This document shows, in pieces, positions 48,379 through 56,950 of a DNA stretch of 64,000 nt (positions within the stretch are counted from its first letter, which is position 1; every line of letters begins with the position of its first letter). The notes beneath the pieces are model-generated. The model searched no databases. It saw only the letters and a list, made by a program, of their open reading frames with translations, and was not told the origin of the DNA. Source of the stretch: Flavobacterium tistrianum (GTDB lineage Bacteria > Bacteroidota > Bacteroidia > Flavobacteriales > Flavobacteriaceae). The translations under genes and the position numbers were made by a program. The DNA is taken from assembly GCF_003254545.1 (NCBI RefSeq), contig NZ_QJRH01000071.1, forward strand, positions 186,001-250,000, given 5' to 3'.

Positions 48379-49368
48379 TTGAAATTGGAAAATATACCAA
48401 ACCCTATTATAATTCAAGAATTCATCACAGAAAGTGGTGCAGCTTTTCATTCTATCCCGTTACATTTTACATTGGCAGGTCAGTCCTTGCACAGTGCACC
48501 AATCGTTTTGGTTAATCATGCCTTAACAGGAAACTCTCAGGTTACGGGCGAAAACGGCTGGTGGAATGATTTAATTGGAGAAGGTAAAACCATAGACACT
48601 TCTGTTTATACCATTTTAGCTTTTGATGTTCCTGGAAACGGAAATAATTCTTTTTTAATCGAAAACTATCTTGACTTTACTGCGAGAGATATTGCTAGAA
48701 TCTTTATCGAAGGTGTAAAAGCTTTACAGATTGAAAAACTTTTTGCAATTATCGGAGGTTCTGTTGGTGGCGGAATCGCTTGGGAAATCTTAGCTTTAGC
48801 GCCAAATATTACAGAAAACCTTATTCCGATTGCAAGCGATTGGAAATCGACAGATTGGCTTATTGCCAATTGCTTCCTGCAAGAGCAAATTCTAAACAAT
48901 TCTTCAAAACCAATCGAAGACGCTAGAATTCATGCAATGCTTTGTTACCGTTCGCCAGAATCTTTCAAAGAAAAATTCCAAAGAACAATCAATCAAGATC
49001 TTTTGATTTTTAATATCGAAAGCTGGTTGGCGCATCACGGGAAAAAATTGCAGAAAAGATTTCAGTTGTCTTCTTATAAATTAATGAATCAGTTGCTTAA
49101 AACAATTGATATTACTAGAAATAGTGAAAGTTTTGAAAACTTATTGTCTCAAACAAAAGCTTCAATTCATATCATAGGAATCAATTCAGATTTGTTTTTC
49201 ACAGCAAAAGAAAACGTAGAAACCTACGAAGAATTAAAGAAATTTAAAGACAATGTTATCTACAGCGAAATTGATTCGGTTCACGGACATGACGCTTTTT
49301 TAATCGAGTACAAACAATTAGATCATTTACTTGCCGACATTTTTAAGGCAGAAACAATAAAGAAATAA
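48379..49368 (+). CDS. metX: MetX-like homoserine O-acetyltransferase (alpha/beta hydrolase)
   Basis: The enzyme activates homoserine for sulfhydrylation. The 329-residue protein keeps VNHALTGNSQVTGENGWWND (45-64), the nucleophile Ser128 in GGSVGGG, a late SDLFF aspartate and GHDAFL histidine. It lacks the NVLGGCxGSTGP motif of classical MetX (DVPGNGNN instead) and is shorter than usual, so acyl-donor choice is open. No ATG is available near the start of the domain; a TTG at 48379 is the likely start codon. It is preceded by a SAM-I riboswitch and followed after one base by thrA. Confidence 0.85.
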   Translation: MKLENIPNPIIIQEFITESGAAFHSIPLHFTLAGQSLHSAPIVLVNHALTGNSQVTGENGWWNDLIGEGKTIDTSVYTILAFDVPGNGNNSFLIENYLDFTARDIARIFIEGVKALQIEKLFAIIGGSVGGGIAWEILALAPNITENLIPIASDWKSTDWLIANCFLQEQILNNSSKPIEDARIHAMLCYRSPESFKEKFQRTINQDLLIFNIESWLAHHGKKLQKRFQLSSYKLMNQLLKTIDITRNSESFENLLSQTKASIHIIGINSDLFFTAKENVETYEELKKFKDNVIYSEIDSVHGHDAFLIEYKQLDHLLADIFKAETIKK

Positions 49369-49369
49369 A

Positions 49370-51784
49370 ATGAAAGTATTAAAATTTGGAGGTAAATCGT
49401 TAGCAAACGGAGAAGGACTTAACAAAGTTGTTTCAATCATTTCTGATAAAGTAAATCAAGGTGAAAAAATTGCCGTTGTAGTTTCTGCGCGCGGAAATGC
49501 GACAGACGAGCTTGAATTTATCTTAAGCATTGCTGCTAAAAATGGCAGTTATAAAGAATTATTAGAGAATTTTAAAAAATATCAAATATCAGATTATCCT
49601 CAAGTTGATTTGTCTGAAGAATTTAACGTCTTAGACAAACTTTTTGAAGGTGTAAGTTTAATTGGCGATTATAGCAAAAAAATCAAAGATCAGATTTTGT
49701 CAAAAGGTGAATTGCTTTCGGCTAAATTATTGACAGCAATTTTATTGGAAAAAGGAATTCCAGCCAATTTTGTAGACACAAGAGATTTGCTGAAAACCGA
49801 TTCTAAATTTGGTGATGCACAGCCATTAGAACAGCTTTCAAAGAAAAACGTAGTCAATTATTTTAAAGAACATAACGGAGAAACGGTTAATATAGTTACA
49901 GGTTTCATTGGATCTAATAACAACAACGACACAACTACTTTAGGTAGAAATGGCAGTAACTATACCGCTTCGTTAATCGCAAATTATTTAAATGCAGAAG
50001 AACTTCAAAACTTCACGCACGTAGACGGAATCTATACTGCAAATCCAGATTTAGTTGCTGATGCTAAGAAGATAGAATATTTATCGTTTAATGAAGCGAA
50101 CGAATTAGCCAATTTTGGAGCAACGATTCTTCATGCTAAGACGATTATTCCTTTGTTAGAGAAAAATATTCCGTTACGTATTTTAAATACGTTCAATCAC
50201 GAAAACCGAGGAACATTAATCACTTCAGATTCTTCGAAAGAAGGAATTAAAACGCTTTCTGTTTTAGAAAATGTATCTCTTGTAAATCTTGAAGGGCGCG
50301 GATTACTTGGAAAAGCAGGAGTCGATGCCCGAATTTTTAAAGTAATGGGAGATCACAATATCAGTGTAAGTATCATTTCTCAAGGTTCATCTGAAAGAGG
50401 AATCGGTCTTGTGGTGGCAACAGAAAAAGCTACTCTTGCAATGGTTGAATTAGAAAAAGAGTTCGAAAATGACTTTTATTCTAAAGACGTAAATCAGATT
50501 ACAGTTACAGATAACGTATCGGTAATTTCGATTATTGGTCAGGATTTGAGCACTTTCCACAAACCTTATACGGCTTTAATCAAAAATAAAATTGTTCCGA
50601 TTTTGTTTAACAATACGGTTACGGGTAAAAACGTGAGTTTGGTTGTTAAAAAAGAGGAATTAAACAAAGCGCTAAACGTTATTCACGGAGAGATTTTTGG
50701 AGTTTCTAAAAAGATCAACATCGCAATTTTCGGTCACGGATTGGTTGGCGGAACTTTAATCAACCAGATTTTAGAATCGGCTTCAGCAATTGAAAAACGT
50801 AAAGATATTAAGCTGAATGTTTTCGCTATAGCGAATTCAAAAAAGCTACTTTTGAACAAATACGGAGTTACAGACAACTGGAAAAACGATATTCAGACAA
50901 AAGGAGAAGCTTATACAATAAAAGATATTATCGCTTATGCGAATGAACATCATTTAGAAAACTTAATTGCAATCGATAATACGGCAAGTGCGGCTTTCGT
51001 AGAAAACTATATTCCGCTTGTAGAAAGCAGTTTCGACTTGATTTCTTCAAATAAAGTGGCCAATACGTTAAGCTACGGTTTTTATAAAGAATTGAGAAAA
51101 GCGTTAGCAGAAAATCAAAAGAATTACTTATATGAAACCAATGTTGGTGCAGGATTACCTTTAATTGATACAATCAAATTATTGCACCTTTCAGGAGAAA
51201 ATATTACTAAAATTAAAGGGGTTTTCTCTGGAACATTGAGCTATTTATTTAATAATTTCTCTGCAAAAGACGCTCCGTTCAGCGAAATCTTGCAGGAAGC
51301 GATTGATAACGGATATACAGAACCAGATCCGCGTGAGGATTTATGCGGAAATGACGTTGGTAGAAAATTATTAATTTTAGCTAGAGAATTAGACTTGCAA
51401 AACGAGTTTGAAGAAATATCAATTCAAAACCTAATTCCAGACCACTTACGTGAAGGAAGCGCTGCTGATTTCTTGACTAAATTGAAAGAATTCGATCCAA
51501 TTTATGCTAAAATAAAAGCAGACCAACAGCCAAATCACGTTTTAAGGTACATTGGTGAATTGTCTGGAGATTTACAAAATGACAAAGGAAATCTAGAAGT
51601 TAAATTAGTTTCAGTGCCAAAAGATACTGCATTAGGCGGATTAAAAGGTTCTGATTCTTTCTTCGAAATTTACACAGAATCTTACGGAGATCGTCCAATT
51701 GTTATTCAGGGAGCCGGTGCAGGTTCTGCAGTAACAGCGAGAGGAGTTTTTGGAGATATTTTGAGATTGTCTGATAAAGGGTAA
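49370..51784 (+). CDS. thrA: Bifunctional aspartate kinase / homoserine dehydrogenase
   Basis: This fusion catalyses the first and third steps from aspartate to homoserine. Residues about 1-285 are the kinase (MKVLKFGGKSLANGEGL; the usual Thr of KFGGTS is Lys; FIGSNNNNDTTTLGRNGS). Residues about 300-445 are ACT regulatory repeats (SVSIISQGSSERGIGLVV). Residues about 460-804 are homoserine dehydrogenase (IAIFGHGLVGGTLI, NKVANT, GYTEPDPREDLCGNDVGRK). At 804 residues it is full length. One base separates it from metX, so both are under the SAM-I riboswitch. Confidence 0.96.
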   Translation: MKVLKFGGKSLANGEGLNKVVSIISDKVNQGEKIAVVVSARGNATDELEFILSIAAKNGSYKELLENFKKYQISDYPQVDLSEEFNVLDKLFEGVSLIGDYSKKIKDQILSKGELLSAKLLTAILLEKGIPANFVDTRDLLKTDSKFGDAQPLEQLSKKNVVNYFKEHNGETVNIVTGFIGSNNNNDTTTLGRNGSNYTASLIANYLNAEELQNFTHVDGIYTANPDLVADAKKIEYLSFNEANELANFGATILHAKTIIPLLEKNIPLRILNTFNHENRGTLITSDSSKEGIKTLSVLENVSLVNLEGRGLLGKAGVDARIFKVMGDHNISVSIISQGSSERGIGLVVATEKATLAMVELEKEFENDFYSKDVNQITVTDNVSVISIIGQDLSTFHKPYTALIKNKIVPILFNNTVTGKNVSLVVKKEELNKALNVIHGEIFGVSKKINIAIFGHGLVGGTLINQILESASAIEKRKDIKLNVFAIANSKKLLLNKYGVTDNWKNDIQTKGEAYTIKDIIAYANEHHLENLIAIDNTASAAFVENYIPLVESSFDLISSNKVANTLSYGFYKELRKALAENQKNYLYETNVGAGLPLIDTIKLLHLSGENITKIKGVFSGTLSYLFNNFSAKDAPFSEILQEAIDNGYTEPDPREDLCGNDVGRKLLILARELDLQNEFEEISIQNLIPDHLREGSAADFLTKLKEFDPIYAKIKADQQPNHVLRYIGELSGDLQNDKGNLEVKLVSVPKDTALGGLKGSDSFFEIYTESYGDRPIVIQGAGAGSAVTARGVFGDILRLSDKG

Positions 51785-51794
51785 AAAGTCTAGT

Positions 51795-51882
51795 TTGTCA
51801 TTGCGAGGAACGAAGCAATCACATTTGCTAAATCAAGCTTTGTGTAATTGTAGTGGGGTTGCTTCGTTCCTCGCAATGACAA
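51795..51882. repeat. 24 bp perfect inverted repeat (TCATTGCGAGGAACGAAG type)
   Basis: Arms 51795-51818 and 51859-51882 are exact complements separated by 40 bases. The arm core CATTGCGAGGAACGAAGCAA is a familiar dispersed palindrome of Bacteroidota and other phyla. It fills the thrA-OsmC gap and could also act as a transcription-ending hairpin. Confidence 0.85.
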
Positions 51883-51913
51883 GAATAAAAAAAAACAAAA
51901 AAATAACAACACA

Positions 51914-52339
51914 ATGAAAGTAACACTTAACAGAGTAAATGACGCATTTCATTTTAAAGTAAAAAATGAACGCGGACACGTAGTTGACGTTGACAGCAGA
52001 GCCGAGTTTGGCGGAAGCGATTTGGGTGCTAGCCCAATGGAATTAGTGTTAATGGGAGTTGCAGGATGCAGCGCTATCGATATGATTTCAATTTTAAAGA
52101 AACAACGTCAGGAAATCACTTCTTTTAATGCTGAGGTAGAAGGAACGCGTGTTCAAATCGAAGAAGCAAAACCTTTTAAAGAAATTGATGTGGTTTTTTA
52201 TTTAGAAGGAGAAATCAATCCTGATAAAGCAAAAAAAGCAGCGCAACTTTCATTTGAAAAATACTGTTCAGTTGCTAAAACGGTTGAGCCAACAGCAACA
52301 ATTAGCTACAAAGTTGTCTTGAACAACGAAGCTTTGTAA
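51914..52339 (+). CDS. OsmC family protein
   Basis: A 141-residue OsmC/Ohr-fold protein: EFGGSDLGASPMELVLMGVAGC (with the first peroxidatic-type Cys at about residue 53) and FEKYCSVAKTVEPTATISY (second Cys at about 117). These two cysteines are the thiol pair used by family members to reduce organic hydroperoxides. The YhfA-like subgroup is often found with sulfur genes, as here between thrA and metZ. Its substrate is unknown. Confidence 0.88.
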   Translation: MKVTLNRVNDAFHFKVKNERGHVVDVDSRAEFGGSDLGASPMELVLMGVAGCSAIDMISILKKQRQEITSFNAEVEGTRVQIEEAKPFKEIDVVFYLEGEINPDKAKKAAQLSFEKYCSVAKTVEPTATISYKVVLNNEAL

Positions 52340-52461
52340 ATTAGATAATTAGTCAATTAAGGAAATTAGAAAATTTCTTTAGACAGTTTGAATTTTAAGT
52401 TTAGTAATAACTTGAAACATTAAACCTGAAACTTCAAACAAAAAAAACAAAAAACAACACA

Positions 52462-53634
52462 ATGAATACAGAAGAATTTGGTTTTGAAACACAAGCCATT
52501 AGAACACAATTAGAAAGATCGCAATATTTAGAACATTCGGTACCTTTGTACCTTTCATCAAGCTTCGTTTTTGAAGATGCTGAAGACATGAGAGCTTCTT
52601 TTACAGAAGAAAAAGAAAGAAATATTTACAGCCGTTTCAGCAACCCAAATACAACCGAATTTGTGGAGAAAATTTGCAAAATGGAAGGCGCTGATTCTGG
52701 TTATGCTTTTGCAACAGGAATGGCAGCGGTATATTCTACTTTTGCGGCATTGTTAAACTCTGGAGATCATATTGTTTCTGCAAGCAGTGTTTTCGGTTCG
52801 ACTCACGCTTTGTTTATGACTTATTTTCCAAAATGGAATATTGAAACTTCTTATTTCGAAATCAATAAACCAGAAACGATCGAAAGTTTCATTAAACCAA
52901 ACACAAAAATATTATACGCCGAATCTCCAACAAATCCTGGAGTTGATGTAATTGACTTAGAATTGTTAGGAAATATTGCTAAAAAACATAACTTGATTTT
53001 AATTATTGACAACTGTTTTGCAACGCCATATTTACAGCAGCCAATTAAATTTGGAGCACATTTAGTAATTCACTCAGCGACAAAATTAATTGACGGACAA
53101 GGAAGAGTTTTAGGTGGAGTTACAGTTGGAGATGCAGAGTTAATCAGACAGATTTATTTATTTTCAAGAAATACAGGGCCAGCTTTATCACCGTTTAATG
53201 CGTGGGTTCTTTCAAAAAGTTTAGAAACATTGGCTGTTCGTGTAGACAGACACTGCGAAAATGCTTTAAAAGTGGCTGAATTTTTAGAAAGCCATCCAAA
53301 CGTAAACAGTGTAAAATATCCGTTCTTGAAATCACATCCACAATACGAAATCGCTAAAAAGCAAATGAAAGCGGGTGGAAATATCATCGCATTTGAAATT
53401 AAAGGCGGAATTGAAGCTGGAAGAAAATTCTTGAATTCAATTCAACTTTGTTCATTATCAGCAAATATTGGAGATACAAGAACAATTGTTACGCATCCAG
53501 CGTCTACAACGCACAGCAAATTATCTGAAGAAGATCAACTAGCAGTTGGAATCACACAAGGTTTGGTTCGTGTTTCTGTTGGTTTAGAAACTGTAGAAGA
53601 CGTAATCGCAGATTTAAAGCAAGCGCTTTTTTAA
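52462..53634 (+). CDS. metZ: Trans-sulfuration PLP enzyme, MetZ/MetB-like
   Basis: A 390-residue Cys/Met-metabolism enzyme with YSRFSNPNTTEFVEKICKME (about 57-76), ATGMAAVYSTF, and the PLP-lysine motif HSATKLIDGQGRVLGG (about 194-209). Its short N-terminus and the HSATKLIDGQGR form are typical of O-succinylhomoserine sulfhydrylase (MetZ), though cystathionine gamma-synthase activity is possible. With metY nearby the genome has two candidate homocysteine-forming enzymes here. The gap upstream holds GAAAC-type repeats; a terminator follows. Confidence 0.88.
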   Translation: MNTEEFGFETQAIRTQLERSQYLEHSVPLYLSSSFVFEDAEDMRASFTEEKERNIYSRFSNPNTTEFVEKICKMEGADSGYAFATGMAAVYSTFAALLNSGDHIVSASSVFGSTHALFMTYFPKWNIETSYFEINKPETIESFIKPNTKILYAESPTNPGVDVIDLELLGNIAKKHNLILIIDNCFATPYLQQPIKFGAHLVIHSATKLIDGQGRVLGGVTVGDAELIRQIYLFSRNTGPALSPFNAWVLSKSLETLAVRVDRHCENALKVAEFLESHPNVNSVKYPFLKSHPQYEIAKKQMKAGGNIIAFEIKGGIEAGRKFLNSIQLCSLSANIGDTRTIVTHPASTTHSKLSEEDQLAVGITQGLVRVSVGLETVEDVIADLKQALF

Positions 53635-53679
53635 TTTAAGATTTTAAACTTCAGATTTTTAGATTTCTGAATTATATTT

Positions 53680-53731
53680 TGACGATTTTTAACTGTAAAT
53701 TTATTACTGTTAAAAATCGTCATTCTTTTTT
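53680..53731 (+). terminator. Terminator of metZ
   Basis: TGACGATTTTTAAC (53680-53693) and its exact complement (53709-53722) flank a 15-base loop; CTTTTTT follows. Confidence 0.8.
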
Positions 53732-53805
53732 ATGGTTGTTGATGTAAAAAGTATATTTTTGTTGTAATCAACAAACTATATTTAGTAAAAATAACCTATT
53801 AACAT

Positions 53806-54306
53806 ATGAGCAACACTACTTACATTCTAGATGATAAATTGCTAGCTTCCAGCGGAGCACGTTTTTTAAATTACCTTATAGATCTGTTCTTTTCGATTGT
53901 TGTCTTTGTAATGGTTACCGTTTTTCTGGGAGTTTTAATTGGTTTAGGATTTATAGAGCTTGGAGTTTGGATGGATAATCTGGGAGATTTTGGATGGAAT
54001 GTTATTGCTATTGTTATTTCGTTTGCTTATTATTTGGTTATGGAAGGATTGTTTGCAAGATCGATTGCAAAATTTATCACAGGAACTGTTGTGGTAGATG
54101 AAAATGGACAAAAACCAGATTTTGCCACTATTTTTAGAAGAAGCTTGTGTCGTTTTATTCCGTTTGATGCATTTACTTTTTTGGGAGGATCGCGAGGTTG
54201 GCATGATTCTATCTCTCATACTTATGTAGTTAACAAAAAAGCTTTGGAAGAAGAAATGAGAATGTTTCATGAATTCAATTTAATTGGGACTAACGAAGTA
54301 ATTTGA
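53806..54306 (+). CDS. RDD family membrane protein
   Basis: The 166-residue protein has the RDD-type opening (SGARFLNYLIDLFFSIVVF, about 16-34, with Arg and Asp), two or three membrane helices and the late RRSLCRFIPFDAFTFLG segment. RDD proteins are small membrane proteins, some implicated in ion exchange; no function can be fixed here. It is a single gene between metZ and the Rrf2 regulator. Confidence 0.8.
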   Translation: MSNTTYILDDKLLASSGARFLNYLIDLFFSIVVFVMVTVFLGVLIGLGFIELGVWMDNLGDFGWNVIAIVISFAYYLVMEGLFARSIAKFITGTVVVDENGQKPDFATIFRRSLCRFIPFDAFTFLGGSRGWHDSISHTYVVNKKALEEEMRMFHEFNLIGTNEVI

Positions 54307-54441
54307 TAGAATTAGTAGAATTTAACTATCTAACTATTATTTTTCTCATTTAAAAAGTCTATTTTTGTTGCAGAATAATATGGAGTTTGTTCATTTTTAG
54401 GAAATCTAAAATCTGCATTCTACAATTTAAAATATAAAATA

Positions 54442-54852
54442 GTGCTTTCAAAGAAAACAAAATACGGAATTAAAGCTTTAACTTATTTAGCGAGACGTGA
54501 GAATAATGAGCCTGTACAAATTGCAGAAATTGCAAAAAGCGAGCACATTTCAATTAAATTTTTAGAGAGTATTTTGTTATTGCTAAGAAATTCAGGTTTT
54601 CTGGGAGCAAAAAAAGGCAAAGGCGGAGGCTATTACCTGATAAAAGATCCCAAAGATATCAGTATGGCTAAAGTATACCGCATTCTGGAAGGACCAATTG
54701 CGTTATTGCCTTGTGCAAGCCATAATTTCTACGAAAAATGCGATGACTGCGATGATGAATCAACCTGTGCTGCAAGACGTTTAATGACAGAGGTTAGAGA
54801 TAATACACTTAAAATATTAGAAAGTAATTCTTTGGCAGATATTGCTTTTTAG
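54442..54852 (+). CDS. Rrf2 family transcriptional regulator, candidate sulfur regulator
   Basis: The 136-residue protein is a winged-helix Rrf2 factor: KTKYGIKALTYLARRE (5-20), IAEIAKSEHISIKFLESIL (recognition helix) and KKGKGGGYYLIKD wing (about 56-68). Downstream are four cysteines in LPCASHNFYEKCDDCDDESTC, potential Fe-S or redox ligands, though spaced differently from IscR. It starts with GTG at 54442. Position beside TauE genes and the cys operon, as with CymR/CysR-type Rrf2 proteins, suggests control of cysteine or sulfate genes. Confidence 0.88.
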   Translation: MLSKKTKYGIKALTYLARRENNEPVQIAEIAKSEHISIKFLESILLLLRNSGFLGAKKGKGGGYYLIKDPKDISMAKVYRILEGPIALLPCASHNFYEKCDDCDDESTCAARRLMTEVRDNTLKILESNSLADIAF

Positions 54853-54870
54853 AAATGCTTTAAACCAAAT

Positions 54871-54907
54871 AAAAAGACCAATTCATTATTTTTGAATTGG
54901 TCTTTTT
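54871..54907 (+). terminator. Bidirectional terminator between rrf2 and tauE
   Basis: AAAAAGACCAATTCA (54871-54885) / TGAATTGGTCTTTTT (54893-54907), 15 bp perfect stem with a 7-base loop and T runs both ways. Confidence 0.9.
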
Positions 54908-54927
54908 GTTTATATATGTTTTGAATG

Positions 54928-55710
54928 CTAAAATATCAATTTATATCCAGCCATAAAAAGCATTACTGCAATAGCATTTCTAAGAAATTGATCGGGCACT
55001 TTTCCGCTTAGCATACTTCCCATATAGATTCCTGGAAGAGATCCCATTAGTAATTGACCTAATAATCCTAAATCTAAATTTCCCATTGAAGCATGTCCGA
55101 TTCCAGCAACTAAAGTTAAAGGAACAGCATGCGCAATCTCGGTTCCAACTAAACGAGGAGTCGGTAATAATGGATAAAGAAAAAATAAAGTGACAGTTCC
55201 GAGTGCTCCAGCTCCAATAGATGTTAAGGTTACTGTTGCTCCCAATAAAACGCCAATTCCAATAGTCAGCATATTTTGAGTCGTGCTTTCGCTATGAAAC
55301 TTATCTCCAGCATGCTTTTGAGAAAAAGCCAAAAGTTTCTTTTTAAATATAATTGCTACAGAAGTAAACAATAAGGCCCATCCTAAACTGTATTTAATAA
55401 CGCGATTTATAGTTTCAATATCGGTTTTAATACTATTTAAAATCCATAAAGTCAATAAGGCGGCGGGAACACTTCCTAAAGTAAGCCAGCCTGTAATTTT
55501 CCAGTTGATGTTTCCCTTCTTATTATGTACAAATACTCCTCCAGCTTTGGTAAAAGCGGCGTAAAGTAAATCGGTTCCTACTGCGGTTGTTGGAGAAATG
55601 CCAAAATATAATAAAATAGGAGTCATTAAAGAACCACCGCCAACACCTGTTAACCCAACAATAAAGCCTACTGTTAAACCCGCAATTACAAGACCAATCT
55701 GAAAATCCAT
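54928..55710 (-). CDS. TauE/SafE family permease, first copy
   Basis: The 260-residue, roughly eight-helix protein shows the family repeats: GLTVGFIVGLTGVGGGSLMTPIL (in two parts, 12-34) and its internal counterpart GATVTLTSIGAGALGTV (about 156-172). TauE/SafE proteins move sulfite, sulfoacetate or other organic anions. It is transcribed divergently from the second copy and the cys genes, with the putative operator between them, which suggests a sulfur-related substrate. Confidence 0.88.
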   Translation of the reverse strand: MDFQIGLVIAGLTVGFIVGLTGVGGGSLMTPILLYFGISPTTAVGTDLLYAAFTKAGGVFVHNKKGNINWKITGWLTLGSVPAALLTLWILNSIKTDIETINRVIKYSLGWALLFTSVAIIFKKKLLAFSQKHAGDKFHSESTTQNMLTIGIGVLLGATVTLTSIGAGALGTVTLFFLYPLLPTPRLVGTEIAHAVPLTLVAGIGHASMGNLDLGLLGQLLMGSLPGIYMGSMLSGKVPDQFLRNAIAVMLFMAGYKLIF

Positions 55711-55929
55711 AAAAAAAATTTGGCGCTAAAATAATAACATTTTTACAATTATCCTATAGATTTGGTAGAGATTAAATGTGTATTTTTACAAATCACAAAA
55801 TTAGGGTGCGCTGTTTAGATTTTAAGAGGCAGTGCATAATTTGTTAAATTAATTTACTAATCGTTCTTTAAATATCTTCTATATTGGTTTAGAGTAGAAT
55901 AGCTCTTGTAAAAAAGTAAATATATTGTT

Positions 55930-55958
55930 TTGATATTTCAAAATATGTAGTACATTTG
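55930..55958 (+). promoter_or_regulatory. Promoter of the sulfate assimilation genes
   Basis: TTG (55930-55932), an 18-base spacer and TACATTTG (55951-55958) match the flavobacterial consensus exactly; start near 55965. Confidence 0.8.
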
Positions 55959-55967
55959 CAAAGTAAT

Positions 55968-55988
55968 CTACTAAGCCGATAGGGTAAT
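55968..55988 (+). promoter_or_regulatory. Putative operator of the cys operon
   Basis: CTACTA-AGCC-GATAGGGTAAT begins at the predicted transcription start, where a bound protein would repress. It matches 40896-40916 at 16 of 21 positions. The nearby Rrf2 regulator is the obvious candidate, by inference only. Confidence 0.55.
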
Positions 55989-56021
55989 GGATTTTTAAGA
56001 GCAAAAACAAATTCTTAAAAC

Positions 56022-56924
56022 ATGGAAAATGAACTTAAGTTAAACAACACAGCGGTAAAGTCTAATGCTTTATCAAAGGAAAATTTATGGGTTGTGATAC
56101 CTGTACTTTTGTTGTTAGGTTTAGTGGCTACACTAATTTATAATCATCACGCAGAATTTACGTGGGATGGATTTGTGAATGGTTTTAATGCGGAGTTTTT
56201 AGTGTTTTTGGCCATTGGAGTTTTTGCTCAATTGGTTGATGGTACTTTAGGAATGGGTTACGGAGCAACTTCAACGTCATTTTTATTGGCTTACGGAGTG
56301 CCGCCAGTTGTGAGTAGTACAGCAGTTCACGTTTCAGAAATGTTTACAACGGGAGCATCGGCACTTTCGCATCATCGTTTCGGAAACATTAATAAAAAAC
56401 TGGTAAAGCATTTATTGATTCCCGGAGTTTTAGGCTCGATTACAGGAGCTTATTTATTGTCTGATGTAATTGATGGCGACGTTATTAAGCCTTTTATTGC
56501 AGTTTATATGATGATTTTAGCAATTGTTATTATCAGAAAGGCATTAAAAAAGAGTATAGTAAAAAAGAAAACTAAAAAATTGGGCGCTTTAGCTGTTTTT
56601 GGCGGATTTATGGATTCTGTTGGAGGCGGAGGTTGGGGGCCAATCGTAACTTCTACTTTATTAGGAAGAGGAAGAAATCCAAGATATACAATTGGGTCAG
56701 TAAACGCAGCTGAATTTGCGATTTCATTTGCAAGCGGTATCACCTTTATGCTTTTCGGAGGAATCCACGGCTGGCAGGTGATCATCGGATTGATTTTAGG
56801 AGGAGTCGTTTCAGCGCCTTTGGCAGCTTATTTAGTAAATAAAATCAAAAGAAAACCAATGATGGTTGCAGTTGGGATTCTAATTATAATATTGAGTTTA
56901 AAAACATTATCTAAATTATTGTAA
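56022..56924 (+). CDS. TauE/SafE family permease, second copy, first gene of the cys operon
   Basis: A 300-residue membrane protein with an extra N-terminal helix (about 22-42) before the family repeats FAQLVDGTLGMGYGATSTSF and AVFGGFMDSVGGGGWGPIVT. It begins the sulfate assimilation run (27 bases before cysH) where a sulfate importer is expected and none other is visible, so sulfate uptake or sulfite export are both reasonable. It is longer than and clearly distinct from the copy at 54928. Confidence 0.88.
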   Translation: MENELKLNNTAVKSNALSKENLWVVIPVLLLLGLVATLIYNHHAEFTWDGFVNGFNAEFLVFLAIGVFAQLVDGTLGMGYGATSTSFLLAYGVPPVVSSTAVHVSEMFTTGASALSHHRFGNINKKLVKHLLIPGVLGSITGAYLLSDVIDGDVIKPFIAVYMMILAIVIIRKALKKSIVKKKTKKLGALAVFGGFMDSVGGGGWGPIVTSTLLGRGRNPRYTIGSVNAAEFAISFASGITFMLFGGIHGWQVIIGLILGGVVSAPLAAYLVNKIKRKPMMVAVGILIIILSLKTLSKLL

Positions 56925-56950
56925 AGATAATTTTAGAAAGGAAAAGATTT

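Noticed and set aside
55968..55988. The 21 bp site read as a riboswitch fragment
   Set aside because: It has no stem partners or conserved aptamer core nearby and recurs as a linear motif upstream of another promoter, which fits an operator better.
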